Below are positions 44,812-54,003 of a stretch of DNA of 64,000 nucleotides, one piece after another. The DNA is taken from assembly GCA_016935315.1 (NCBI GenBank), contig JAFGRD010000039.1, positions 62,001-126,000 of the forward strand, written 5' to 3'. Origin of the DNA: Pirellulales bacterium (GTDB lineage: Bacteria > Planctomycetota > Planctomycetia > Pirellulales > Thermoguttaceae). Position 1 is the first letter of the stretch; the number at the start of each line of letters is the position of its first letter. The notes under the pieces are model-generated. The model did no database searches. It saw only the letters and a list, made by a program, of their open reading frames with translations, and had not been told where the DNA came from. The position numbers and the translations under genes were made by a program.

Positions 44812-47800
44812 ATGATACGGGGAGAAAACACTGTGACGAAGCGTCTATCCCAAAACGCCTCGCCCCCGGTGCCACTCTCCGCAGGCGGGGCGATCGGAGA
44901 ACATTTTCGAATACGCGGCAGGAAAACGACGTGGATAATCTGTCTCTGTGCTCTCGGAGTGCTTGGTCAAGTCTTGGCCTTCGGCCCGAGAGGACTGGCC
45001 GCCGATCCGGAACAGGCACGCCAGATTCTCGCGGCCAGCGGCGTCCAGGGCGGGCTGATCGTTCATCTCGGCTGCGGCGACGGCAGCTTGACAGCCGCGT
45101 TGCACGCGAGCGATAGCTACCTGGTCCACGGCCTGGACGCCCAGCAGGCCAACGTCGATCAGGCCCGCCGCAATTTGCAGGCGAGAGGACTCTACGGCCC
45201 GGTGTCGGTCGAGCAGCATAGCGGCACCCGGCTGCCTTACGCCGACAACCTCGTGAATCTGGTCGTCGCCGAAGATCTTGGCGGCGTGGCCATGGACGAG
45301 GTCCTACGCGTGCTTGTGCCCGATGGCGTGGCTTACTTGAAACGCGACGGGAAGTGGACCAGAAGCGTCAAGCCCCGTCCGGCCGAGATCGACGAATGGA
45401 CGCACTATCTGCACGACCCCAGCAATAACGCGGTAGCCCGCGACACGGTGGTCGGCCCACCGCGCCGGCTGCAATGGACCTGCGGTCCCGACTGGTCGCG
45501 GCACCACGACCACATGGCCAGCCTCAGCGCCCTGGTTTCGGCCCATGGCCGGATCTTCTACATTATGGACGAAGGGCCCCGAGAGGCGATCCTGTTGCCG
45601 GCCCACTGGATGTTGATCGCTCGGGACGCCTTCAACGGAACGATCCTCTGGAAGCGGCCGATCGCTGAATGGAACACGCACCTCTGGCCGCTGAAGAGCG
45701 GTCCCAACCAGCTTCCTCGCCGCCTGGTGGCCGTGGGCGATCGCGTCTACGCCACGCTGGGCATCGACGCCCCGCTCAGCGCGCTGGACGCCGCCACCGG
45801 CGCGACGATCCGGACCTATGCCGCCACGGAGCACACGGACGAGGTGCTCGTCTCCGACGGCGTGCTGTTTCTTTTGGTCGCCGAATCGCCCAACAAGTGG
45901 AAGGAATATCGTCCGGCGTCGACCTACGTCTGGGACAACACCCGGCGCGCCAACAGCGAGTGGGCCTGGGACCAGGCAACTCGCCACGTGATGGCCGTCC
46001 AGGCCGATACGGGCACGGTGCTGTGGGACAAGGAGCGTCGTGTGGCCCCGCTGACCCTGGCCGTCGACGGCGAGCGGGTGTTCTTCTACGACGGCGAGAG
46101 GGTCGTCTGTCTCGATCGCACCGACGGCGACGAGCTCTGGGGGTCCGAGCCGGTGCCGCGAAAGTCGCCGTTTCCCACCGGCTACGGTCCGACGCTCGTT
46201 GTCCAGCAGGGCGTCGTCCTGCTATCGGTCGAGAATCGATCGATGCACGCGTTTTCGGCGGTCGACGGCGAGACGTTGTGGGCCGCCCCGCATCATCGCG
46301 GCGGGCACATGTCTCCCGACGATATGCTGGTCATCGACGGGCTGGTGTGGTCGGGCGCCGTGGCCAACGGCGCGGACTCGGGCGTCTTCACGGGCCGCGA
46401 CGTGCAGACGGGCGAGGTGAAGAGCGAGTTTCCGCCCGACGTGAATCCGCCCTGGTTCCATCATCGCTGTTATCGCAGCCGCGCCACGGACAAGTACTTC
46501 ATCGCCTCCCGCACCGGCACGGAGTTCATCGACTTGAAGGCGGAGCACTGGGACATCAACCACTGGGTCCGTGGCGGTTGCCTTTACGGATTCATGCCCT
46601 GCAACGGTCTGATCTACGCCCCGCCGAATTCCTGCGGCTGTTTCCTCGAATCGAAGCTCTTCGGGTTCAGTGCGCTGGCGCCGCAGCCAAACGGCGGGCC
46701 GATGCCGCAGGAGGTTTCCGACGACGCCCGATTGCAGCGGGGCCCTCTCTACGGCGTGCCGTTGGGAGAGCCGGCTTCCACGGGCGTCGACCAGTGGCCC
46801 ACCTACCGCCACGACGCCCTGCGGAGCGGATCCGTGAAGAGTTCGGTGCCCACCGATCTGAAACGCGTGTGGCAGGCCGATCTGGACGGGAAGCTCAGCA
46901 GCGTCGTCGTGGCCGGCGGCAAGGTCTTCGTGGCCGCCGTCGACGCACACACCGTGCATGTCCTGGATGCGGACTCGGGGAAGCCGGCCTGGAGCTACAC
47001 GGTCGGCGGTCGCGTCGATTCGCCTCCCACGATCCACCGGGGCCGCGTCTTGTTCGGCTCGGCGGACGGTTGGGTGTATTGCCTTCGCGCCGAGGACGGG
47101 GGACTCGTTTGGCGTTTCCGCGCCGTCCCCGACGACCGGCGGGTGATCGCCTACGAGCAGCTCGAATCGGCCTGGCCGGTCTCCGGCAGCGTGCTCGTGC
47201 ACGACGACGTCGTCTACTGCGTGGCCGGCCGATCGGCGTTCCTCGACGGGGGCATGCGGCTGGTGCGGCTTGACCCGAAGACCGGCCGCAAGCTGTCGGA
47301 AACCGTGCTCGACGAGCGCGACCCCGAGACCGGCGAGAACCTGCAGAGCAAGATGCTGGGACAGGACATGCCCGTGGCCCTGCCCGACATCCTCTCGTGC
47401 GACGGCCGGTCGGTGTATATGCGGTCCCAGGCGTTCGACTTGCAGGGGGTCCGTCGCAACGTCGCGCCGGTGAAGCTCAGCCTGCTGCTGCGCCGCCGCG
47501 GCAACGCCGGCGCAGAAGACGACGAGTTGACGGAAGTCGACGACCACCTGTTCTCCCGCTCGGGTTTTCTCGACGATTCCTGGTTTTTCCGCTCCTACTG
47601 GATCTACGGCAAGGCTGTGGACAGCAACTACGGTGGGTGGCTCCGCCCGGGACACTTTGCACCATCCGGCCGCCTGATGGTCTTTGACGATACCTGCGTC
47701 TACGGCTTCGACCGCAAGCCAGAATACTTGTGCAACGCCTCCGTGCAGGAGTACTATCTCTACCGTGCCGATCGCGAGGTAAGCGACGAGTCGATCAGGC

Positions 47801-48846
47801 GGGTCCAGGCCGCCACCGGCCGAATCAACGCCGCTTCACCCCAGAAGAGTGCCTCGTCGTCCGATTGGGCAACCCGGAAGAAGTTCTCCCTGACGGACCA
47901 GAGCGTCGCCGCCTTCAGGTGGGCCAACGCCTATCCACCGATCCAGGCGCGGGCCATGGTCCTGGCCGACGAGACGCTTTTCGTGGCCGGTCCGCCCGAC
48001 GTCGTCAACGAAGAGGAAGCCTTCCGAAATCCAATCGATCCGGCGATCCGGGCCAGACTCGAGGCCCAGGCCGCCGCGCTACAAGGCCGCCTGGGTGGGC
48101 AGATGTTGGTCGTCTCGGCCGCCGACGGCAACGTGTTGAGGGCCTGGGAACTCGGCGCCACGCCGACCTTCGACGGCATGGCCGCGGCCGGCGGCAGGCT
48201 GTACCTGACGACCGTCGACGGCGCGGTGCTCTGCCTGGGCGGCGAAGGGACCCCGCTGCCTGAAGCCGAGGAAGTCAAGCTGGAGGCCCTCGACGTCGGC
48301 GTCAAGCCGCCCCCCCCCGAGCCCAAGCTCGAATCGGGCCCGTCGCTTAAGGGAGATTTCGCCAAAGTCGTGCGGGCGCAAGTCACGGGTTCCCAATTGG
48401 GCTATCGCGTGGGCGCCGGTGGCAAGCGATCGGCCATGGCGGTGAAGAAGCTGCCGACACCGCTGCGAGGGAAGGTCCACTTGAAGGGCCGGCTGCAATG
48501 CGCGCCTGGCGGGCAATTGAAGAACGGTTTCCTGGTCTTCGGCGACACGGCGGACGAAGCCGGCCTGGTGAAATGCGGCCTGCGATTCAAGATGCAGAAG
48601 GCTGTCATTGTCGAGGGCCCGTTTGACGAAGGTAAGACGGTGGAGGAGGACGTCAAGCTGGACGAGGCGAAGGTCTACGAAGCGGACGTGACCGTCGAGT
48701 TGGCCACCGGCCAGGTCACCATGAAGGCCGGCGGGGTAACGGTGACCGCCACGTTGGACCGTTGCCCCAAAGAGATCTCGTACGTCGGCTATGCCGTTCT
48801 GAACACAATCACAGATTTCACTCTGGTGGAGATATCCGGCGATTGA
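44812..48846 (+). CDS. Large exported protein: methyltransferase-fold domain plus PQQ-like propeller
   Basis: 1,344 residues from ATG 44812 (AAAGGG 6 nt upstream). GTG 44833 with GGGGAG 8 nt upstream is an equally good start. A membrane helix or signal (about 37-60: TTWIICLCALGVLGQVLA) comes after a long n-region. Then comes a class I methyltransferase-like domain (about 65-170): VHLGCGDGSLTAAL as motif I, GLDAQQANVDQARRNL, and a late EVLRVLVPDGVAYL. The rest is a large quinoprotein-like propeller in two parts, with a split around residue 650 (DQWPTYRHDALRSGSVK), and a C-terminal beta-sandwich (about 1180-1344). If the signal works, the methyltransferase fold lies outside the cytosol, where SAM is not expected. 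Confidence 0.82.
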   Translation: MIRGENTVTKRLSQNASPPVPLSAGGAIGEHFRIRGRKTTWIICLCALGVLGQVLAFGPRGLAADPEQARQILAASGVQGGLIVHLGCGDGSLTAALHASDSYLVHGLDAQQANVDQARRNLQARGLYGPVSVEQHSGTRLPYADNLVNLVVAEDLGGVAMDEVLRVLVPDGVAYLKRDGKWTRSVKPRPAEIDEWTHYLHDPSNNAVARDTVVGPPRRLQWTCGPDWSRHHDHMASLSALVSAHGRIFYIMDEGPREAILLPAHWMLIARDAFNGTILWKRPIAEWNTHLWPLKSGPNQLPRRLVAVGDRVYATLGIDAPLSALDAATGATIRTYAATEHTDEVLVSDGVLFLLVAESPNKWKEYRPASTYVWDNTRRANSEWAWDQATRHVMAVQADTGTVLWDKERRVAPLTLAVDGERVFFYDGERVVCLDRTDGDELWGSEPVPRKSPFPTGYGPTLVVQQGVVLLSVENRSMHAFSAVDGETLWAAPHHRGGHMSPDDMLVIDGLVWSGAVANGADSGVFTGRDVQTGEVKSEFPPDVNPPWFHHRCYRSRATDKYFIASRTGTEFIDLKAEHWDINHWVRGGCLYGFMPCNGLIYAPPNSCGCFLESKLFGFSALAPQPNGGPMPQEVSDDARLQRGPLYGVPLGEPASTGVDQWPTYRHDALRSGSVKSSVPTDLKRVWQADLDGKLSSVVVAGGKVFVAAVDAHTVHVLDADSGKPAWSYTVGGRVDSPPTIHRGRVLFGSADGWVYCLRAEDGGLVWRFRAVPDDRRVIAYEQLESAWPVSGSVLVHDDVVYCVAGRSAFLDGGMRLVRLDPKTGRKLSETVLDERDPETGENLQSKMLGQDMPVALPDILSCDGRSVYMRSQAFDLQGVRRNVAPVKLSLLLRRRGNAGAEDDELTEVDDHLFSRSGFLDDSWFFRSYWIYGKAVDSNYGGWLRPGHFAPSGRLMVFDDTCVYGFDRKPEYLCNASVQEYYLYRADREVSDESIRRVQAATGRINAASPQKSASSSDWATRKKFSLTDQSVAAFRWANAYPPIQARAMVLADETLFVAGPPDVVNEEEAFRNPIDPAIRARLEAQAAALQGRLGGQMLVVSAADGNVLRAWELGATPTFDGMAAAGGRLYLTTVDGAVLCLGGEGTPLPEAEEVKLEALDVGVKPPPPEPKLESGPSLKGDFAKVVRAQVTGSQLGYRVGAGGKRSAMAVKKLPTPLRGKVHLKGRLQCAPGGQLKNGFLVFGDTADEAGLVKCGLRFKMQKAVIVEGPFDEGKTVEEDVKLDEAKVYEADVTVELATGQVTMKAGGVTVTATLDRCPKEISYVGYAVLNTITDFTLVEISGD

Positions 48847-48852
48847 CGAGCT

Positions 48853-48957
48853 CTGTTGACCTCTGCGCAGTCAATACGCGAGGGCGACCAACGGGAGCCC
48901 GGTGTTTCCTACCTCCTGTTGGTCGGCCTTGATCATGGGCACTGCAAATATCGACAA
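48853..48957 (+). repeat. Palindromic intergenic element, copy 6
   Basis: About 105 bp: TGTTGACCTCTGCGCAGTC, core GCGACCAACGGGAG/CTCCTGTTGGTCGG, right end ACTGCAAATATCGACAA. It begins 6 nt after the stop of the large propeller gene and ends 40 nt before the sulfatase ATG. It creates a false 32-codon extension of the sulfatase frame. Confidence 0.87.
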
Positions 48958-48997
48958 CAACTTCACTCAACTGCCTCTGCTGGGAAAGGAGAGCAAG

Positions 48998-50686
48998 ATG
49001 GGAACTTCTGGCCCCAAAACGCGGCTTGTGACGACCGTGCTCGCCCGCCCGCCTCGACTCGTCGCTTGGGCCGCGGCGGCTGTCGCGATGATCGCCATAT
49101 TCGGCAGCCTGCTGACGGCCCCGGCCCGCGCCGCCGAGAAGGGCGCGGCGCGGCGGCCTAACATCCTCATGATTTTCTGCGACGATCACGCCTATCAGGC
49201 GATCAGTGCCTACCGGTCGGTCAGCGCCTACGGCCTGAAGCTCAACGAGACGCCGAACATCGACCGCCTTGCGCAGGAAGGAATCCGGTTCGACAACTGT
49301 TTCGTGACCAATTCCATCTGCGGGCCGTGCCGGGCGGTTATCCAGACCGGCAAGTACAGCCACTTGAACGGGTTCTGCTGTAATGGGAATCGTTTCGACG
49401 GTACGCAACAGACCTTTCCCAAGTTGCTGCAGAAGGCCGGCTACCAGACGGCCGTCATCGGCAAATGGCACTTGGGTCAGCACATGACGCCGCAGGGTTA
49501 CGACTACAGCGAGGTGCTCATCGGCCAAGGCCCTTACTACAATCCACCGATGTTGCGCGGCGGACAGCGCGTCCAACACACGGGCTACACGACCGAGATC
49601 ATCACCGATCTGGCGCTGAGCTGGCTCAAAGACAAGCGTGACGCGTCGAAACCGTTCTTGTTGATGTGCCAGCACAAAGCACCGCACCGCAACTGGCAGC
49701 CCGGCCCGGGTTACCTGAACCTGTACGACGACGTGACGATTCCCGAGCCCGACACGCTCTTCGACGATTATTCCGGCCGCGGCACGCCGGCCAAGACCCA
49801 GGACATGACGATTGTCAGGACGATGAACGATTCGGACCTGAAACTGGTGGCCCCGCGGAACCTCACGCCCGACCAGTTGGAGGCTTGGAACAAGGCCTAC
49901 GACCCGAAGAACGAGGCGTTTCGCAAGGCGAATCTCCAGGGCCGGGACCTGGTCCGCTGGAAGTACCAGCGGTATATGAAGGACTACCTGCGGTGCATCG
50001 CCGCGGTCGACGACAACGTGGGACGCATCCTCCGGTATCTCGACGACAGTGGCCTGGCCGACAGTACCGTGGTCGTGTACAGCTCGGACCAGGGCTTCTA
50101 CCTTGGCGAGCACGGCTGGTTCGACAAGCGGTGGATCTACGAAGAGTCGCTGCGAACGCCGTTGCTGGTCCGCTGGCCGGGCGTGGTCAAGCCGGGAAGC
50201 ACCAACCGGGACATCGTTTCGAATCTCGACTTCGCCGAGACGTTCCTGGACATCGCCGGCGCCGACGTGCCCGACGATATGCAGGGCCGCAGCTTCGTGC
50301 CGCTGCTGCGAGGCCGCACCCCGGCCGACTGGCGGAAAGCGTTCTACTACCAGTACTACGAGTATCCCGCCGTGCACAGCGTCCGTCGCCATTATGGAGT
50401 CGCCACCGACCGGTACCGGCTGGTCCATTTCTATCCGAATCCCTGGGACCCGAACCCGATCGACGAGTGGGAGATGTACGACGTGGAGTCCGACCCGAAG
50501 CAGATGCACAGCATCTACGGCGACCCGCGGCATGTGGAAGTCCAAAACGAGCTCGAACAGGAACTCGGCCGACTCCGCCGGGAACTCCAGGTTCCCGAGA
50601 TAGATCCGCCGGCAAGCGCCCGCGGCCCGGCTCGCCGCGAGTCGGCGGCCCCGAGACGAGTAACATCTCAGCCGAATGGTAGCTGA
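48998..50686 (+). CDS. Secreted type I sulfatase
   Basis: 562 residues from ATG 48998, with GGAGAG upstream; the longer frame is repeat-derived. A signal peptide with a long basic start covers about 1-45 ([20 protein letters not shown]). Sulfatase motifs follow: [13 protein letters not shown] (metal Asp pair), [17 protein letters not shown], where the first Cys of C-G-P-C-R is the residue converted to formylglycine, IGKWHLGQH, and [14 protein letters not shown]. It hydrolyses sulfate esters, probably on sulfated glycans, outside the cytosol. A formylglycine-generating or anaerobic maturase is needed and is not in this window. The substrate is unknown. Confidence 0.93.
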   Translation: MGTSGPKTRLVTTVLARPPRLVAWAAAAVAMIAIFGSLLTAPARAAEKGAARRPNILMIFCDDHAYQAISAYRSVSAYGLKLNETPNIDRLAQEGIRFDNCFVTNSICGPCRAVIQTGKYSHLNGFCCNGNRFDGTQQTFPKLLQKAGYQTAVIGKWHLGQHMTPQGYDYSEVLIGQGPYYNPPMLRGGQRVQHTGYTTEIITDLALSWLKDKRDASKPFLLMCQHKAPHRNWQPGPGYLNLYDDVTIPEPDTLFDDYSGRGTPAKTQDMTIVRTMNDSDLKLVAPRNLTPDQLEAWNKAYDPKNEAFRKANLQGRDLVRWKYQRYMKDYLRCIAAVDDNVGRILRYLDDSGLADSTVVVYSSDQGFYLGEHGWFDKRWIYEESLRTPLLVRWPGVVKPGSTNRDIVSNLDFAETFLDIAGADVPDDMQGRSFVPLLRGRTPADWRKAFYYQYYEYPAVHSVRRHYGVATDRYRLVHFYPNPWDPNPIDEWEMYDVESDPKQMHSIYGDPRHVEVQNELEQELGRLRRELQVPEIDPPASARGPARRESAAPRRVTSQPNGS

Positions 50687-50729
50687 GGTCGCAAGACTTC
50701 AGATCTGGTACAACAACAGACGACGATTC

Positions 50730-50775
50730 GATAGGCTGCATTTTCTGAGGAAACGGCGCATGGGCCTATCAGAAA
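50730..50775 (+). promoter_or_regulatory. Two competing inverted repeats before the first Tat aminotransferase
   Basis: GATAGGC (50730-50736) pairs with GCCTATC (50764-50770), and TTTCTGA (50742-50748) pairs with TCAGAAA (50769-50775). The two pairings share two bases and cross, so only one can form at a time. They lie 50-95 nt before the ATG. They may be an attenuator-like switch or chance. Confidence 0.3.
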
Positions 50776-50823
50776 GGGGATAGGACACGCGTGCATCGAA
50801 ACACTGGATAGGAGGATCTGACC

Positions 50824-52152
50824 ATGAATCAGGAGGACTCCGTCTCGCGACGCCAGTTTGTCGCCGGTGCCTCCAGTCTGCTGTTGGCGGGTGCGGCGGC
50901 GAGAGCCGCTGAAAAGACCGGTTCCAGCCAAGGTTCTCAGCTTGCTGTGCACGGCGGTGAAAAGGCCGTCAAGAGGGTGCCTGCTTCGCAACGTCGCTGG
51001 GGGGAAGTGGAACGCAAGCAGCTCGAGGCGATGCTCCAGCAGAACTCGCTCTTTTACTGGCAGGGACCGCAGACCGAACTGCTCATAGAACGGTTTCGGG
51101 AGGTCTGCCCGGTCGAGTACGTGCAGACCTGCTCCTCAGGCACCGCCGCGATTCACACTGCCGTGGCCGCGGCCGGCATCGGACTGGGCGATGAGGTGAT
51201 CACCTCGCCCGTCACGGATATCGGGACCGTGATCGGGGTCCTGTACCAGCAGGCCGTGCCCGTATTTGCCGACTTGGGCAAGGGCACACACAATCTCGAC
51301 CCGGCCGACGTCGCGCGACGGATTACGCCGAAGACCAAGGCGATCATCGCGGTCCATTTGACGGGCAACCCCTGCGATCTGGACGTGCTGAAGACCTTGG
51401 CTGACCGCCACAAGCTGGTTCTGATCGAAGACTGCTGCCAGGCGTGGGGGGCGAAGACCCGCGGCCGGCCGATCGGCACCGTGGGAGACATCGCGTGTTT
51501 CTCGCTCCAAAACTCGAAGCACGTGACCTGCGGCGACGGCGGCTTGGTCGGCTCCAACGACGAGCGTTTCGGACCCCTGTTGCAGAAGTTCGGCGACAAG
51601 GGTGGCAACCGGCGCAAGTGGGGCGGGTTCGACGCGTTCGCCACCAACTACCGCATGAGCGAGCCGCAGGCCGCCGTGGCAGCCGCCCAACTCACGCGCC
51701 TGGAGGAGATCGTCACGAAACGCAACCGCCTGGGCACCCTGCTGACGGAGAACATCGCGGACGCTCCCGGCATCATCCCGCACGAGGTGCACCCGGAGGA
51801 CCGCGCTGTCTATTGGTTCTACTTCTTCCGCCTGCGTCCTGAGGCCTTTCGCTGCGGACGCTCGGAGTTCGTCAAGGCGCTTCTGGCCGAAGGCGCGGGT
51901 GTGCGGGGAGGATACATCGGCGTGCCGCTCTATGGCGAACCCGTCTTCCAGAACCACGGCTTCTTCGCCGGCCGCTGGCCCGTCAAGGAAATGGGCCTTA
52001 CCACCATGGATTTCACTAAACACAAGTGTCCCAACGCGGAGTCCATGCTGACCGAAGGTATCCGCGTACCGATCTACGAGTACATGACGGAGGACTACAT
52101 TCTTGACGTGGCGGCGGCCATCCAGAAGGTAGCCCGCCACTACGCGGCGTAA
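50824..52152 (+). CDS. Tat-exported DegT/DnrJ-type PLP aminotransferase, copy 1
   Basis: 442 residues. The N-terminus is a Tat signal: SRRQFVAG followed by a hydrophobic stretch and cut near A-R-A-A (about 29). The rest is a complete DegT fold: SSGTAAIHTAV (cofactor pocket), IEDCCQAWGA (PLP Asp) and FSLQNSKHVTCGDGG with Schiff-base Lys232. It should be catalytically competent, but outside the cytosol, where family members are not classically described. Tat export of a folded, PLP-loaded enzyme is plausible. It is followed by two paralogs. The substrate is unknown; a keto-sugar or keto-cyclitol is likely from the family. Confidence 0.87.
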   Translation: MNQEDSVSRRQFVAGASSLLLAGAAARAAEKTGSSQGSQLAVHGGEKAVKRVPASQRRWGEVERKQLEAMLQQNSLFYWQGPQTELLIERFREVCPVEYVQTCSSGTAAIHTAVAAAGIGLGDEVITSPVTDIGTVIGVLYQQAVPVFADLGKGTHNLDPADVARRITPKTKAIIAVHLTGNPCDLDVLKTLADRHKLVLIEDCCQAWGAKTRGRPIGTVGDIACFSLQNSKHVTCGDGGLVGSNDERFGPLLQKFGDKGGNRRKWGGFDAFATNYRMSEPQAAVAAAQLTRLEEIVTKRNRLGTLLTENIADAPGIIPHEVHPEDRAVYWFYFFRLRPEAFRCGRSEFVKALLAEGAGVRGGYIGVPLYGEPVFQNHGFFAGRWPVKEMGLTTMDFTKHKCPNAESMLTEGIRVPIYEYMTEDYILDVAAAIQKVARHYAA

Positions 52153-52173
52153 ACCACAGGGGCCGGCTCCGTA

Positions 52174-52203
52174 TTGACCACGGGCGTGCCCCAGGTCTAT
52201 ACT
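52174..52203 (+). promoter_or_regulatory. Sigma-70-type promoter before the second Tat aminotransferase
   Basis: TTGACC (52174-52179), 18 nt, TATACT (52198-52203), each box matching five of six consensus bases. It lies in a 256-nt gap, about 200 nt before the ATG at 52409, so the second aminotransferase has a long leader and need not be cotranscribed with the first. Confidence 0.55.
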
Positions 52204-52408
52204 AGCGTTTCCAGGTGAGAGAACATCGCTGATTCGGCCGCTTGTTATCGAGTCCTGTGCAGCCAATGAATCGGTGGGTGCCATGGGTGGTTTGTCCGCC
52301 TCTGCACTGAGGCAGCGGCAGACAAGCTACTGCCGTCACTCCGGCCATTGACAAAGCAGGACTCAACGAAGCCGCGCCATCTCTTCGTCAATTTGAGAGG
52401 ACCGTGCG

Positions 52409-53776
52409 ATGAATGAGCCGATTAAGAGCCGTCGTGAGTTCCTGGCAACCGTTGGCGTCGCGGGCGCCGCTTCGGTGCTGGTGGGTTCCAGCGAGGCTCG
52501 CCGGGGCTTTGCCGCCGAGGGCCAGCAGAAGCTTGCCATCGACGGGGGGACTCCCGTACGAAAGACCCTGCTGAGCTCGAGCCCCTACGGGCCCCAGTTC
52601 TACGACGAGGTCGAGAAGCGCGAAATCCTCGAGGTTATTGAGTCGAGAAAGCCTTTCCGCTGGTGGAAGGGCGGCTCCAAGGTCCTCCAGTTCGAGGAGG
52701 CGTACGCGGCCCACATCGGTGTGAAGTACGCCCTCGGAGTGACCTCGGGAACGACGGCCCTGTCCGCCGCCTTGGCAGCGCTGGAAATCGGGCCCGGTGA
52801 CGAGGTCATTCTCCCCGCTTGGACCTGGTACGCCGATTACGATACGGTCGTCCTGGCGGGAGCGCTGCCAGTCTTCGCCGAGATCGACAGCTCGCTCAAT
52901 ATCGATCCTGAGGATATCGAGGCGAGAATCACGCCCCGCACCAAGGCGATCATCGCCGTCAGCCTTCAGGGATGCCCGGCCGACATGGGCCCGATCCTCG
53001 AAATCGCGCGGAAGCACAAGCTCCGTGTCTTGGAGGACTTCTCCCAATGCGTGGGAGGGCGTTATGAGGGGAAGTACCTGGGCTCGATGGGCGATATCGG
53101 CATCAGCAGCTTCCAGCAGAGCAAGACCATCACGGCGGGTGAGGGCGGCGCCGTGGTCACCAACGACCCGATGCTCTTCGAGCGAGCCGTGCGCGCCCAC
53201 GACGTCGGCGCCCTCCGCTCTCCCTACAGGGAAGGCCTTGGCGGCGGGCAACTCCCGGGGTTCGCGGCGTCCAACTTCCGCATGAACGAATTCACCGGCG
53301 CAATCCTCAAAGCACAGGAGCAGGACCTCGAAACCATCTGCAAGGCCGTTCGGAGCAACGCCCGGAAGGTCCGCGACGGCATTGCCGGCCTGCCGGGGCT
53401 GAGAATGCGGAAAACGCCGGACCTCGAGGGGGATTTGGGCGTAACCGTCTTCCTCGACCACGGCACCCGCCAACGACGCGACCGGTTCCTGCGTGCGTTG
53501 CGGGCTGAGGGGATCTCGGCCTCGTCGCCGGGCGGCTCGGTGATTCTGCCGATCGACGAGCGGGTTGAGAACAAGGTCACCGTCCACCCCGATTGGCCTT
53601 CCTTCAACACTCCTCAGGGCAGGGCCATCCGCTACGGGCGCGAGTGCTGCCCGAAGACGATCGACATCCAGGGACGCCTGGGTGGCGTGATCATGGACCC
53701 CAACTTCACCAATGACGACGTCGCAGACATCGTCCGGGCCATCCGTAAGGTCTATTTGGCCATGGGCGCAGCGTAG
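52409..53776 (+). CDS. Tat-exported DegT/DnrJ-type PLP aminotransferase, copy 2
   Basis: 455 residues. Tat signal KSRREFLATVGVAGAAS, cut near S-E-A-R (about 30). The catalytic part has TSGTTALSAAL, VLEDFSQCVGG and SSFQQSKTITAGEGG with Lys239. The S-F-Q-Q-S-K...GEGG form resembles aminotransferases that act on inositol-derived or AHBA-type ring ketones more than common nucleotide-sugar enzymes; this is by eye only. GAGAGG precedes the ATG. It differs clearly from copies 1 and 3, so the three are not recent duplicates. It would act in the periplasm on an unknown keto substrate. Confidence 0.87.
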   Translation: MNEPIKSRREFLATVGVAGAASVLVGSSEARRGFAAEGQQKLAIDGGTPVRKTLLSSSPYGPQFYDEVEKREILEVIESRKPFRWWKGGSKVLQFEEAYAAHIGVKYALGVTSGTTALSAALAALEIGPGDEVILPAWTWYADYDTVVLAGALPVFAEIDSSLNIDPEDIEARITPRTKAIIAVSLQGCPADMGPILEIARKHKLRVLEDFSQCVGGRYEGKYLGSMGDIGISSFQQSKTITAGEGGAVVTNDPMLFERAVRAHDVGALRSPYREGLGGGQLPGFAASNFRMNEFTGAILKAQEQDLETICKAVRSNARKVRDGIAGLPGLRMRKTPDLEGDLGVTVFLDHGTRQRRDRFLRALRAEGISASSPGGSVILPIDERVENKVTVHPDWPSFNTPQGRAIRYGRECCPKTIDIQGRLGGVIMDPNFTNDDVADIVRAIRKVYLAMGAA

Positions 53777-53859
53777 GCGTTTCGCCAGACACAGTAGATT
53801 CTCGCCGCACCGCCGTTGCGTGACGGTGGCTGCGACAACACGGATAACTTGGTGAACCC

Positions 53860-53964
53860 TTATTGATGTTTGCATTGTGAATGATCCAGGCCGACCAACG
53901 GGAGGCCGGACAAGACGGGTTCCCGTTGGTCGCCCTCGCGCATTGACTGTGCAAAGGTCAATAG
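53860..53964 (-). repeat. Palindromic intergenic element, copy 7
   Basis: About 105 bp, reversed: TTATTGATGTTTGCATTGTG, core CCGACCAACGGGAGGCCGG / CCCGTTGGTCGCC, end GTGCAAAGGTCAATAG. It is among the best conserved copies, with TA at both borders. It ends 40 nt before the third Tat aminotransferase ATG. Confidence 0.92.
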
Positions 53965-54003
53965 CAGGGAGTATCACCCGACAATCCGAGAGGAACCAAC
54001 GCC

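Noticed and set aside
53706-53954. Short open frames over the repeat copies with similar peptides (R-P-T-G-G-R and so on)
   Set aside because: The similar peptides arise because the DNA element is repeated. They are in several frames, lack ribosome sites and merge into neighbours.
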